This document shows, piece by piece, positions 1-12,351 of a stretch of DNA of 64,000 bases. This stretch comes from Branchinecta lynchi (taxonomy: Eukaryota > Arthropoda > Branchiopoda > Anostraca > Branchinectidae), in contig JAKZAP010000008.1 in NCBI GenBank assembly GCA_023053575.1, positions 4,048,715-4,112,714 on the forward strand. The letters are read 5' to 3'. The first letter of the stretch is position 1, and every line of letters starts with the position of its first letter. The position numbers and the translations under genes were made by a program. The notes below the pieces were generated by a model. That model made no database searches. It saw only the letters and a list, made by a program, of their open reading frames with translations, and was not told the origin of the DNA.

Positions 1-2590
1 TGAAAAGTTACGGATAGCTTTCTATTACCAACTAGATTATATAAGATATTGTTTCAAGTTTTCATCCGTCACGATGTCTACGATTGAAAAGGATAAAGTA
101 CAACTGATTGCAAAGTTAATTTAGTGCCTTCTTCCTATATTATTTTGTTGTTGTTTTTACAACGCTGAAGAATACCTTTTGATCATATGATTAATTTTTT
201 TAGAACATCCCGTTTAAAAAGCTTATGCTATAATCATCTTCAGCGATGAGGGGCTTGCAACTTTTGATAGCTGGTATATCCATTATTTGTTTCCGGTGAA
301 TTTGATGTCAATCACGGGAGAGGGACTTGTAAGTAAGAATCGGTTCACGAGGGGCTAGAAATTTTTGAAAATTGGTGCACATTCTATTCGATTTCTGTAA
401 ATATGACAGTAAGAAAGTTTGTACCGATGGTCTATCGCTATAACCTAGGATTAACTGTTTACGCAACGGGTACAAACGATACGGTAATGTAAAACAATAA
501 GGTAATTTTGTAATAATTAATAGTGTCATCTATGGTATTTTAATCCTGAAAAGTTACGGATAGCTTTATAATATCAACTAGATTATATAAGATATTGTTC
601 CAAGTTTTCATCCGTCACGATATCTACGATTGAAAAGGATAAAGTTCAACTTCGACGGCAATCGATAGCCGCTGATGAGCTGATCAAAGTATATGACATC
701 CATTTTTTGGTAAAAAAAATTTCCTTTATGAGATACACCAGTTTGAAAGTTTCAAGGGGTTGACAACTTCAGTAGTAAGGTACACACTGAAACCAAAAAT
801 AGGCGATACCAGTTGTGAGACATTTAGGGAATTTGTACGCGACAGGCGACTGTTAGCTCATAATCATCTTCGGCAATGAGGGGTTTGATGCTCTCGCTAG
901 TTGGCGTACCTGTCATTTGATGAACAATTTGGTTCCCAAATGTAGAACATGCAAGGGACTTGTAAGTAATAATCGGCTGTTATGCTACACAAATCTTCAG
1001 CGATGAGGGGTTTGCAACTTTTGCTAGTCGGTGTACCCATTATTTTTATCCGGTGAACTTGATGTCTATCACGGGAAAGGAATTGTCAGTAGAATCGGTG
1101 CACGAGGGGCTAGAAATTTGTGCAAATTGTTGCACATTGTATTCGATTTATATAAATCTGACGGTAAGAAAGTTTGTATCGTTGGTCTATCGCTGTAACC
1201 TAGGATTGACTGTTAACGCAACGGGTACAAACGATACTGTAATGTAAAACAAGGTAGTTTCATAATAATTAATAGTGTCATCTACGGTATTTTAATCCTA
1301 AAAAGTTACGGATAGCTTTATAATACCAACTAGATTATATAGGATATTATTCCAAGTTTTCATCTGTCACGATGTCTACGATTGAAAAGGATAAAGTTCA
1401 ACTGACTGCAAAGTCAATTTAGTCCCTTTTTCCGATATGGTTTTGTTGTGGTTAGGGCAATCGATAGCCCTTGAAGAGCTGATCAAAATATATACCATCC
1501 ATGGTTTTGAACAAAAATCCTTCATGAGATAAACCAGTTTGAAAGTTTCAAGGGGTTGACAACTTCAGGAGTAAGGTACACACTGAAACCAAAAATAGGC
1601 GATACCAGTTGTGAGACATGTAAGGGACTTGTAAGCAACAGTCGACTGTTAGCTCATAATCATCTTCGGCAACGAGGAGTTTGCAGCTTTTGCTAGTTGG
1701 TATACCTGTTATTTGTCTCAGGTGTATTCGATGGTAAGAACAATTTTGTTCCCAATTGTAAGACATGCATGGGACTTGTAAGTAATAATCGGCTTTTATG
1801 CTATAATCATCTTCAGCGATGAGGGGTTTGCAACTTTTGATAGCTGGTGTATCCATTATTTGTTTCCGGTGAATTTGATGTCAATCAGGGGAGACGGACT
1901 TGTAAGTAAGATCGGTTCACGAGGGGCTAGAAATTTTTGAAAATTGGTGCACATTGTATTCGATTTCTGTAAATATGACAGTAAGAAAGTTTGTATCGAT
2001 GGTCTATCGCTATAACCTAGGATTAACTGTTTACGCAACGGGTACAAACGATACGGTAATGTAAAACAATAAGGTAGTTTTGTAATAATAAATAGTGTCA
2101 TCTATGGTATTTTAATCCTGAAACGTTACGGATAGCCTTCTTCCGATATTGTTTTGTTGTTGGTTTTACAACGCTGAAGAACAGCTTTTGATTATGTGAT
2201 TATTCTTTTTAGAACATACCGTTTTAAAAGCTTCGATAAGTTGGTAAGTAAGATCGGTTCACGAGGGGCTAGAAATTTTTGAAAATTGGTGCACATTGTA
2301 TACGATTTCTGTAAATATGACAGTAAGAAAGTTTGTATCGATGGTCTATTGCTATAACCTAGGATTAACTGTTTACGCAACGGGTACAAACGATACGGTA
2401 ATGTAAAACAATAAGGTAGTTTTGTAATAATTAATAGTGTCATCTATGGAATTTTAATCCTGAAACGTTACGGATAGCCTTCTTCCGATATTGTTTTGTT
2501 GTTGGTTTTACAACGCTAAAGAATAGCTTTTGATTATGTGATTATTCTTTTTAGAACATACCGTTTTAAAAGCTTCGATAAGTTGACAAT
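1..2590 (+). repeat. Array of diverged ~0.5-0.8 kb direct repeats (family F4)
   Basis: The stretch is made of recurring blocks in the same orientation: AAAAGTTACGGATAGCTTT at 548, 1301 and variants at 2125 and 2466; ATCACGGGAGAGG...; GTTTACGCAACGGGTACAAA at 450, 2029 and 2367; CATCTTCAGCGATGAGGGG at 236, 1003 and 1807. Smaller units such as GATGAGGGGTTTGCAACTTTTG and TTCAAGGGGTTGACAACTTC resemble each other, which suggests an older, shorter unit. Further fragments lie at 11145-11226 and 12390-12890. No coding sequence is recognised; the short frames inside are repeats of one another. Confidence 0.75.
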
Positions 2591-2626
2591 TTCAGCATTT
2601 AACCGACAGCGAAGAAACAAAACCAA

Positions 2627-2720
2627 AGTGTTGCTCTCGCAACACTTTAGCCGGCGAAGCCGGACAAAGGTTGCCGCAACACTTCACGTTGCCCGGGCAA
2701 CGTAGGTCTAGTTGTTTCTC
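2627..2720 (+). repeat. Short multi-hairpin element, copy 1
   Basis: About 90 bases that fold into three consecutive hairpins: GTGTTGC/GCAACAC, CCGGCGAAGCCGG, and CGTTGCCCGGGCAACG. A diverged copy is at 12899-12970. Both lie between F4 repeat sequence and a truncated reverse transcriptase. Function unknown; it could be a small mobile element or the 5' part of a retroelement. Confidence 0.55.
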
Positions 2721-2721
2721 T

Positions 2722-3652
2722 AACCCGATTGCAGTTGGCCGTGGAGTTAGGCAAGGTGGTATTCTATAGCCCTATATTTTTAATGCTTGTTTGGCAGATT
2801 GCCTCCGTTCACTTTCCACTACCCTTATTTCCAATGCTCGTGATGTTTCTTCTCTTGCTTATGCTGACGACATTATCCTTCTATGTCGTTCCAAAGCTCG
2901 TCTGATTGAAAATTTTAACATCCTAACCCGTAAACTCAAGTCTAAAGGTCTTACAATAAGCATTAAGAAGTGCCATTACTTTGCTATTAACAGTAAGGAC
3001 CGAGCTGATTTGAATTGTGGTGGTGGTGTTTCTTTCCCCCTTTGCGATCGTGTTTCATATCTGGGTGTCCCTTACTCTGCCTCAGCTCGTGATTTTAAAG
3101 CTGCTTTAATTATACATATTCAAGAAAAGATTAGAAAAGCTTTTGGATTGATGATAAGATTTCGCGGTGTTTACCGGCGTGATATACTTGGATCTCTGTT
3201 TAACGCAGTGGCTCCCCCTCATGTCCTTTTTCCTTCCCTTCTTTTCCGCGATTTCAGACTGAGTGATCTCTCAGCTATTCGGGTTTCTTATTTTAAGAAT
3301 TGTAAATTTCTTCTTGGGTTCCCTATTTCGTTTAGTAATACTGAGATTGTTTCAAAATTTAAAGTAAAAGACCCATTAGTAATTGTTAAAAAGAAAGTTC
3401 AGAATTTTTACAGTAAGGCGGAGAATATTCTCCCAACCCACAACCTTTTCCCTTTTTTTACCGATAAGGCTCATTTATAGTTGTTCGTTATGATGATTGA
3501 TTTATAGTGTTTTAAAGTTTCCAGTATTCTTATTTATCATCGTGTATATTTAGACGCATATATTGTCTGTAGTTGTTTATTATGGTTTTATTTCAATTTC
3601 TGTACTCTTCAACTTTTGAGGGCAATAAAAGAATAATAATAATAATATATGA
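2722..3652 (+). pseudogene. Non-LTR retrotransposon relic, reverse transcriptase C-terminal half
   Basis: The frame from about 2731 reads GRGVRQGGIL, a TAG stop at 2767, then PYIFNACLADCL and a 229-codon open frame to 3480. It holds the catalytic YADD box (SLAYADDIILL) and the thumb-region motif VSYLGVPYS. The QGG and YADD boxes are reverse transcriptase motifs 4 and 5 in order. The element is 5'-truncated and has an early stop, so it is dead. It ends with an AATAAA-containing 3' UTR and a short (AAT)n tail at 3635-3652, typical of non-LTR elements. A related 3' end is at 34640-35040. Confidence 0.85.
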
Positions 3653-3763
3653 TTGAGATTATACAAGTTCATCAAACGATTATCGTCAATCTGATACTCG
3701 GTCTACTCCTCCCGTCACTCAATCACGCCTACTTACGGGCTGAAAACCTCAAATTTATCCAAT

Positions 3764-3892
3764 CGTGGGCATTTTGAGTCGTGGGCATTCTGAGTCGAGG
3801 GCATTTTGAGCCGTGGGCATTTTGAGTTGTTGGCATTTTGAGTGTGCATTTTGAGTCGTGGGCATTATGATCGTGGGCATTTTGAGTGTTAG
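3764..3892 (+). repeat. Minisatellite, ~16-bp unit GTGGGCATTTTGAGTC
   Basis: Seven to eight tandem, slightly varied units based on CGTGGGCATTTTGAGT. The same unit recurs as a second array at 47746-47845. Both arrays follow within about 120 bases of a non-LTR retrotransposon 3' end. Confidence 0.8.
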
Positions 3893-4034
3893 CCTGCATA
3901 CTGGTAGGCTAACGGCTAGGCTAACACATTATATTTAATAAAACAGATATCATGCTAAAGTATCTACCTTGGGGATAATTATGTGTTTGTTTTAGGTTCC
4001 TAGAAGTTTTTTTTCTACTTATCAGAACAGAATA

Positions 4035-5954
4035 ACAAGAGCTACGAGCTCATATGGCACTTGTTACGAGTAGGCACGGCTCGGTTATGTCAATGATATA
4101 TCTAGTGTTTGCTAGGTGTCTTCCCACCAAGTTTCATCTCGATCCCTCCACTCATAGCGTTTTCCAATATTTCCAGTTCTCCCCTCGAGCTCCCCCCAAA
4201 AGTCACCGGATCCGGTCCGGATTTTAAGTGGGTCGTCTGAGGCATGAGGTCTTTCCAAATATCAAGTTTCATCGAGATCCGGTCCCCCGTTCAAAAGTTA
4301 TAAATACCTAAAGATTCCGGATTCCCCCTCCCTCCACTCCCCCGACAGTGCCCGAATCGGCTCGGTCACGTCAATGATGTATCTAGTGTTTGCTAGGTGT
4401 CTTCCCACAAATTTCATCTCGACCCCTCCACTCGTAGCGTTTCCCAAGATTTCCGGTTGCCCCATCCAGCTCCCCCAAAAGTCACCGGATCCGGTCCAGA
4501 TTTTAAGTGGGTCGTCTGAGGTGTGAGGCCTTTCCAAATATCAAGTTCCATCGAGATCCGATCACCCGTTCAAAAGTTATAAATACCTCAAGATTCCGGA
4601 TTCCCCCTCCCTCCACTCCCCCCACAGTGCCCGAATTGGCTCGGTTATGTCAATGATGTATCTAGTGTTTGCTAGGTGTCTTCACACCAAGTTTCATCTC
4701 GATCCCTCCACTCATAGCGTTTCCCAAGATTTCCGGTTGCCCCCTCCAGCTCCCCCCAAAAGTCACCGGATCCGGTCCGTATTTTAAGTGGGTCGTCTGA
4801 GGCATGAGGCCGTTCCAAATATCAAGTTTCATCGAGATCCGGTCACCCGTTCAAAAGTTATAAATACCTCAAGATTCCGGATTCCCCCTCCCTCCACTCC
4901 CCCGACAGTGCCCGAATCGGCTCGGTCATGTCAATGATGTATCTAGTGTTTGCTAGGTGTCTTCCCACCAAGTTTCATCTCGATCCCTCCACTCATAGCG
5001 TTTCCCAAGATTTCCGGTTGCCCCCTCCAGCTCCCCCCAAAAGTCACCGGATCCGGTCTGGATTTTAAGTAGGTCGTCTGAGGCATGAGGTCTTTCCAAA
5101 TATCAAGTTCCATCGAGATCCGATCACCCGTTCAAAAGTTATAAATACCTCAAGATTCCGGATTCCCCCTCCCTCCACTCCCCCTACAGTGCCCGAATCG
5201 GCTCGGTTATGGCAATGATGTATCTAGTGTTTGCTAGGTGTCTTCCCACCAAGTTTCATCTCGATCCCTAGACTCATAGCGTTTCCCAAGATTTCCGGTT
5301 GCCCCCTCCAGCTCCCCCCAAAAGTCACCGGATCCGGTCCGGATTTTAAGTAGGTCGTCTGAGGCATGAGGTCTTTCCAAATATCAAGTTCCATCGAGAT
5401 CCGATCACCCGTTCAAAAGTTATAAATACCTCAAGATTCCGGATTCCCCCTCCCTCCACTCCCCCCACAGTGCCCGAATCGGATCGGTTATGTCAATGAT
5501 GTATCTAGTGTTTGCTAGGTGTCTTCCCACCAAGTTTCATCTCGATCCCTCCACTCATAGCGTTTCCCAAGATTTCCGGTTGCCGCCTCCAGCTCCCCCC
5601 AAAAGTCACCGGATCCGGTCCGGATTTTAAGTGGGTCGTCTGAGGCATGAGGTCGTTCCAAATACCAAGTTTCATCGAGATCCGATCACCCGTTCAAAAG
5701 TTAAAAATACCTCAAGATTCCGGATTCCCCCTCCCTCCACTCCCCCCACGGTGCTCGGATCGGGGAAGTGACTATTTCCAACTTAATCATTTGGGGTCCC
5801 TGATATGCCTGCCAAGTTTTATCGTCCTAGCTTATCTGGAAGTGCCCGAACTAGCAAAACCTGGACAGACCGACAGACCGACAGACCGACAGACCGACGG
5901 ACGGACAGAAATTGCGATCGCTATATGGCACTTGGCCGAAGGGCAAGTGCCATA
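4035..5954 (+). mobile_element. F2 repeat copy a (with expanded 281-bp array)
   Basis: Left terminus ACAAGAGCTACGAGCTC followed by ATATGGCACTTG; right terminus ATATGGCACTTGGCCGAAGG then CAAGTGCCATAAAAAA, a hairpin beside an A-tract. The interior is made of modules beginning CAAGTTTCAT and ends with an ACAGACCGACAGACCGACGG run. No transposase or helicase frame is present, so it is non-autonomous. Hairpin ends plus internal tandem modules resemble Helitron/Helentron-derived elements; that class is my inference. Confidence 0.7.
4081..5765 (+). repeat. Six tandem units of ~281 bp inside F2 copy a
   Basis: The phrase TCGGTTATGTCAATGATGTA recurs at 4081, 4362, 4641, 4922, 5203 and 5485, giving spacings of 281, 279, 281, 281 and 282. 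Each unit contains two CAAGTTTCAT/CAAGTTCCAT modules, an AAAAGTCACCGGATCCGGTC segment and a CCCCCTCCCTCCACTCCCC tract. Units differ at only a few positions, so the expansion is recent compared with the other F2 copies. Confidence 0.9.
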
Positions 5955-6078
5955 AAAAACGGGTCTACCATGCATAAAATGTACCGTCCAATGTCGCCCC
6001 ACTATGTGTCCGGAGTAACCCCATACATGGGCCGAATTCGGACACTTCGCCACGGTCTGCTCTAAGAATCCTAGCTAA

Positions 6079-7567
6079 ACAGACCAAAGGTTTGGATGGG
6101 ATCCCTAATATTTGATACAGACAATTGGGTCTTGTCTTTACCAGATCCAGTCTTCGCCAGGCTAAGAATCAAGTCCAGGTATACCTCTATAATCCATATC
6201 TATTTTGACGATACTGACCGGAACTTCCTGATTTACTTCTGCCAAATTCCCGGTTTCGGCCGAATTCCGAGTGAACTAATTGTCCAGCAAAAAAAGAAAA
6301 TTCAGAATCGAATTCAGCGTATCTCCTTATCTCTATAGAAAATATCTAATCAATTTCAAACAAAACTTTAACTAATAAAAAAAAAAACCCGGTTACAACC
6401 GGATTCTAGCCGAATTATATGCCCAGTTAAAACATTACTGTCATATACAGACTCAGCGTCTCTTCTTATCCCTAAATCTGTTATCTAATTAACTTCAAAT
6501 AAAACTTATTACTTTTAACAAATTTTCCGGTTTTGTCCGGATTCCGGACGAACTAGTTTCCCAAGTAGAAAATGCTTTTCACATAGGTGTTCAGCATGCC
6601 TTCTGACCCCTAAATTGAACATACAATCAACTTCAAATGAAACGTTTACTTTTAACCAACTTTCCGGTTTTTGCCGGATTCCGGACGAAATACTTGTCCG
6701 GCGAGAGAATGGTTTTGACCATCACGTTCAGCATGTCGTCGTACCTCATAATGGACTACCACATCAGCTATTTAAAAATATTTGTTTGCCCCTTAATTTG
6801 AACCCCTTCCCCCACCCCTAAATATAGGGTTCTAGAGCCCGTCTACGAATTTGAACTTACCTTTGACCCAAAGAATCCTCACACCAAGTTTCATGAAAAT
6901 ATCTCACTCCTTTGAGAGTTATCGTGCTAACAGACGGACAACTTTTGCAATGTCATAGGTATCCCTCCACTTACATTTTGGGATCCCGAAAACTGGCCGA
7001 CAAATTTTTATTAAATTATTCACCTAACAGTTATCGGATGCATTCTGCCTTTTTGACCCACTGAATGACGGGTTTAGACTGAGAACTAAACTGATCGAAT
7101 AAAACTTTTTGTTTATTTCTAACATGTTCGAAAGCTGCAACGGTACCTGTCTCTTAACCGTATATTTAGTACTATGTCGTTGGGCTCCAGGTTCAAGCAA
7201 CATTTCTGGATCTGGGCGGTCTGCTTGCCCGACAAGAAAATATCTTATTCAGATTCTACAACTACTCGTCCAGAGCGAAAAAAAAAAAAATCTTATTCGG
7301 ATTTAGCATGTCTCCTTACCCCTAAATCGACAATCTGATTCACAATTAAACAATATTTTTGTCGCCCCTTAAATTGAAACCCAACCCCTAAATCTAGAGC
7401 AATATAACCCATCTACGAACTCGACCTTACCCTGGACCAAAAGAATCCTCACACCAAGTTTCATCAAAATATCTCATTTCCTTCGACAGTTATCGTGCTC
7501 ACAGACAGATGGACAACTTTCGCTATGTCATAGGTATCCCTCCACTTACGTTTTGGGATCCCAAAAA
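6079..7567 (+). mobile_element. F1 repeat copies A and A' (joined)
   Basis: Starts ACAGACCAAAGGTTTGGATG, has diverged ~130-bp modules built on TTTCCGGTTTTGGCCGGATTCC...CGAACTA, then a 3' block with CACCAAGTTTCATGAAAATA and CCCTCCACTT...TTTTGGGATCCC. One such 3' end lies at 6950-6985 and a second at 7540-7567, so two copies or a partial duplication are joined. No conserved protein frame was seen. Confidence 0.65.
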
Positions 7568-7591
7568 CTAAAGTAAGAGTGAGTCTGAAAA

Positions 7592-9904
7592 ACAAGAGCT
7601 ACGAGCTCATATGGCACTTGTACGAGTAGGCTGTACAAGGAAGTAGATTGAGAACGCCACAAAATTACACCCGCCATCCAAAAATGCGGTTCGGAAATAG
7701 AAATAGGATATTTAGTTTCACTCATTTCTGAGCAGTTCCGGCATCATCTTGATTGTCTGTAGCAAATGCACATGACTGTTCAAACTTTCATCCCAATAAA
7801 TCCATTTGTTTGATCCCTAGACGTGCTACACGATTTCCGGTACTCACTCTATCTCCACATACCGTGGCCGAATCTGGTTGGGAATAAAAAAAAATCGACC
7901 ACCTAAAGCATCTTCGTTTATACCATCTATCAAGTTTCACTCGAATCTGAGCATTTTTGGAAAGTTCCGGTACCCCCCCCCCCCCCCTCCCATCAACTTT
8001 GTCAGAGCCGGTTCGGGCCCAATCTCTTAATTCCCTGTTCCTGTCCATCAAGTTTGACTGAAATTGGAGCATAGCCTATCTGCAAGTTTCCAGTACCCCC
8101 CCCCCCCCCTACCTTGGCCGAATCCGGCCCGGACGCCAAATAACAAATCTAGGCCGCATAAGCTCGGCACTGTCGAATTGCATCTCACTCGGTCCATCCG
8201 TTTGGTTTTTGTGCATGTCAAAAGTCCCCCCACCCCCAATTCCCCTAATCGTGGTTGCATATGGTTCGAACGCATGATTTACATATCGAGGCCATCGATT
8301 CGTATCACGCATGAAGTTTCACTCGAATCAGACCACTCGTTCGCAATTTATAGAAGTCAATTTCCATATTTCTCTTCTCTTGCTCCCCAAAAAATGCTCG
8401 GATCTAGGAACGGAAGTTTCCGGGGGTATGCTGTGTCAGGTTCTTAAGTCAAGATAATTCGGGTCGCTAATATGCCTGCAAAGTTTCATTGTCGTTTTAC
8501 ATCTGGAACTATTCTAACTCACGACTACCGGAATTCCAGGAAACCCCCTCCAACTCCCCCCACAGAGCCCCGATACCATCTGGCTCCGTCAATTTCATCT
8601 AGGCCTAATGCTTGTTCCATCCATTAAGTTTCGTCCCAATCCCTCTCCTTTTAGAGTTTCTTGAGTTTTTCACCCCCCCCCCCCCCATCCCCACAGGTAT
8701 CGGACCCGACCCGGACGTGACACTGAACGTCCGAGGCGATAGTTCACCAGACAAGTTTCATTCAAATCCGATCACCCGTTCAAAAGTTATGCACGCCACT
8801 AGATTCCGGACTCCCCATCCACCCACTCCCCCCACGATGGTCGGGTCGGGGAAACGGCTGTTCTCAAGTCAATCTGTTCGGATCCCTGACATACCAGCCA
8901 AGTTTCATCGCCCTAGGACATCAGGAAGTATGCCGAACTCGCGGGATCGCTAGAAATCCGGACCCCCACCCCAACTCCCCCACAGTGCCCTGATCCGGTC
9001 CGGTTATGTCAATGACGTGTCTAGGACCTGTGCTTGTTTTTCACACCGAATTTCATCCTGATCCCTCCACTTTACGCGTTTCTCAAAATTTCCGGTTCCC
9101 TCCTCCAACTCCCCCCAGTGTCATCGGATCCGGCCCGGATTTAAAGTGAGATGTCTGAGACACGAGGTCATCCTAAATATCAATTTTCATCAAGATCCGA
9201 TTACCCGTTCGCAAGCTAAAAATACCTCAAATTTTGGCTTCACCCTCCCTCCACTCCCCCCCCCCCCCCAGATGGTCGAATCGGGGAATTGACGATTTCC
9301 TATTTAATTTGGTCGGGTCCTAGACATACTTGTAAATTTCCATCGTCCCAGCACATCAGGAAGCACGGAACTCGCGGGATCACTACAAATTGGGACTTCT
9401 CCCCCCCCCAACTCCCCCAAAGTGAGCGGATCCGTTCCGGTTATATCAGTCACGTATCTAGGACTTTTGCTTGTACTTTCCACCAAGTTTCATCAGGATC
9501 CCTCCACTCTAAGTGTTTTCCAAGATTTCCGGTTTCCCCCTCCAACTCCCCCCAGTGTCACCGGATCCGGTCTGGATTTAAAATGGAGGGTCTGAGACTC
9601 GAAGTCCTTCCATATATCAAGTTTCATTAAGATCCGATCACCCGTTCGTAAGCTAAAAATATCTCATTTTTCCTATTTTTTCCGGATTCCCCCTCCCTCC
9701 ACTCCCCTCCAGATGGTCGGATCGAGGAAGCGACAATTTCTAATTTAATCTGGTCCAGTTCCTGATATGCCTGCCAAGTTTCATCGTCCTAGCTTATCTG
9801 GAAGTGCCCGAACTAGCAAAACCGGGACCGACAGACCGACTGACGGACGGAAATTACAATCGCTTGAGTAAGCTCAAGTGCTCAGAGTAAGCTCAAGTGC
9901 CATA
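7592..9904 (+). mobile_element. F2 repeat copy b
   Basis: Complete F2 copy from ACAAGAGCTACGAGCTC to CTCAAGTGCCATAAAAAA. Modules start with AAGTTTCA(C/T) at many points (for example 7930, 8048, 8755, 9604). C-tracts of 10-16 bases occur at 7973, 8097 and 8673. It is nearly identical over long stretches to the copy at 53757-56474 but lacks a block of roughly 400 bp present there. The right hairpin has a small local duplication (9865-9903). Confidence 0.75.
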
Positions 9905-9992
9905 AAAAATCAGTCTTATAGCTGAATTTTTTATCTTTCCACTGAGATGAAAACGAAAGCCGAGACTTCAAAACTTCAGAGATCCTGAAGTA

Positions 9993-11103
9993 ACAAGACC
10001 AAAGATGTCGATGGGATCCCAAAAATCTAATTTTGATTCAGACAATCGGGTCTTGTCTTCGCCAGATCCAGTCTTTGCCAGGCTAATGATCAGAGAAAAC
10101 CAAGTTCAGATCTACCTCTATAGGCCATATCAATTTTGACGATACTGACCGGGACTTCCTGCTTTACTTCTGCCAAGTTTCCGGTTTCGCCCGAAAGTCC
10201 AGCAAAAAAAGAAAATTCAGTAACAAATCCAGCTATCCCCTTATATAAAGAACATCTAATAAACTTTGAATAAAAGTTAACAAATCTAGCTATCCCCTTA
10301 CATAAAGAACATCTAATAAACTTTGAATAAAAGTTTGACTTAAAAAACATTCCGGTTACAACCGGATTTCGGACTAGAAAATGATTATCATATACAGACT
10401 CACCCTCTCGTCTTACCCCTTAATCTGTCATCTAATCGAACTTTTGCTTTTAACACATTTTCCGGTTTTGGCCGGATTCCAGACGAACTAGTTGTCCGGA
10501 GAGAAAATGGTTTTCACCACCGTGTTTAGAACGTCTTCTTACCTCTAAATCGACCACTTAATCAACTTCAAATAAATCTTTTACTTTTAACCATTTTTCC
10601 GGTTTTGGCGGATTCCGAACGAACTACATGTCCGGCGAGAAAACGGTTTTCACTATCTTGCTCAGCATGCCTTCTTACCACATAATCGACTATCACATTA
10701 GCTGTTTTAAAATATTTTGTTTGTCTCTTAATTTGAACCCCTCCCCCACCCCTAAATGCAGAGCTACATAGCCCATCTACGAACGTGACCTTACCCCATC
10801 GATCCAATGAATCCTCACACCAAGTTTCATCAAAATATCTCATTCCCTTCGAGAGTTATCGTGCTCACAGACAGACATAGTCTGTCTGTTTTAACATAGT
10901 CATATATTTAATTATTTAATATTTGACTATGTTAAAAGCGCAATTGTAAATATTTATGTTTGACGAGATAACAAATATTCGGTTTTTTGTTAATACCGCA
11001 AGGAATGTTTTTCAAATAATAAAGATTGATTGATTGACGGACAGACGGGACATTTTTGCGATGTCATAGGTATCCCTCCACTTACGTTTTGGGATCCCAA
11101 AAA
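9993..11103 (+). mobile_element. F1 repeat copy B, with a small insertion
   Basis: Runs from ACAAGACCAAAGATGTCGAT to CTTACGTTTTGGGATCCC. Five modules around TTCCGGTTTTGGC are visible. It is interrupted at about 10877-11038 by a sequence carrying an inverted repeat (TTTTAACATAGTCA/TGACTATGTTAAAA) and ending GATTGATTGATTGA, a tail like that of the non-LTR element at 12330, so the interruption is probably a retroposed fragment. Confidence 0.7.
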
Positions 11104-11339
11104 TCGTCAGGACTCGCCCCTGTCCCCCTACCTATTAATCCTATTATTTGTTTCTGGTGTATTTGATCGTGAGAACACTTAGGTACCATATCTATGTATC
11201 ACGGGGAGATGGAATTGTAAGTAGCACCAGGACAAAACCCCCTTTTGGTTTTGTTGCAAAAGGAAAATCCTAACGTTTTAAAGATATTACGAAAATGGTA
11301 AAATAATAAGGGTAAAAAAGGAAATAAGAAATAATATTA

Positions 11340-12351
11340 AAAAAAATAAAAGTAGAGATAGCGGAAAGTGTAGGTGACGCTAAATATATAGGTCGCTCAT
11401 TGTATAGAAAAAAATTATTCAAAACATTAGATGTTATGACCGTTGGCGTCACCGAGGGAAAGTGCAAGCGTAGCCACCTGGCCGAATCATACTGCACAAG
11501 AAGAACGGAAAAGATACGTAGCAACATTCTCGTTATTTCTAAGCTTTCTTTCACACTTCCGAACAGTTCAAATCCGGTACAAGACTCCATCACTTCCCTT
11601 AAAACTCAACTGTCAAGCAAGAAAATGCAAATTAATGACAGTAAGTCTTCGGTTATGCGGTTTAGCAGACTGAGAAGAGAAACTGCTGAATATCCATCGT
11701 CATTCAGGCAGCGTGAATCCGTCAAATTGCTTGGGGTAATAATCGATGATGATCTGAAAGGGAATTCTCATGTTGACAATATTATCCGTAAAACCAACTT
11801 TTTAATTAAATCCCTCTCCATCCTTAAATCTTTCGGTTTGGATACTAAATGCCCCTCTGTTATTTTAAAACTTATATCCGTCCTCATTTAGAATATGCTT
11901 CACCGGTTTGGCATTCTTCTCTTTCTGCAGAGCTCTCTGGTCGCCTGGAAAAATGTCCAAAAGAGAAAAATGAGAATCATTCTGGGTGATCATAATATTA
12001 CATACGAAGAGGCTCTCATTAAACTTGACATTCCTAAATTATCTGTACGTAGAAATACTCTTTCAAACAATTTTGGAGCTAAGATAACGTGTTGTCCCCA
12101 GATGACCCATCTATTCCCCCCTCCACTCCCGTCTTCCGTGCGTCGTTCCGAAAGGAATACTGGCAATCAGTTTTCCCCATATCCCGCTAATTCTTCTACC
12201 CAATTTTTACGTAGTTTCATTCCATCATTTATTTCTGGTAATTTCTTGTAAGTGTATTAGTTAATTTGTTTCTTGTGTGTCTGTGTATTTTGTAAATTTG
12301 TATTCCTTTTCTAGCTTTTAGCTATTCGGATTAAACTTGATTGATTGATTG

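Noticed and set aside
4081..5765. CRISPR-like array
   Set aside because: The units are contiguous 281-bp tandem copies without short repeats and unique spacers, in a eukaryotic intron-type setting.
8255..8275. GGTTCGAAC as a tRNA T-arm
   Set aside because: No acceptor, D-arm or anticodon arm can be built around it, and it is part of an F2 module repeated at 54420.
11270..11593. 107-codon minus-strand frame
   Set aside because: Shadow of the plus-strand LINE relic and the repeat shared with 58936-59115.
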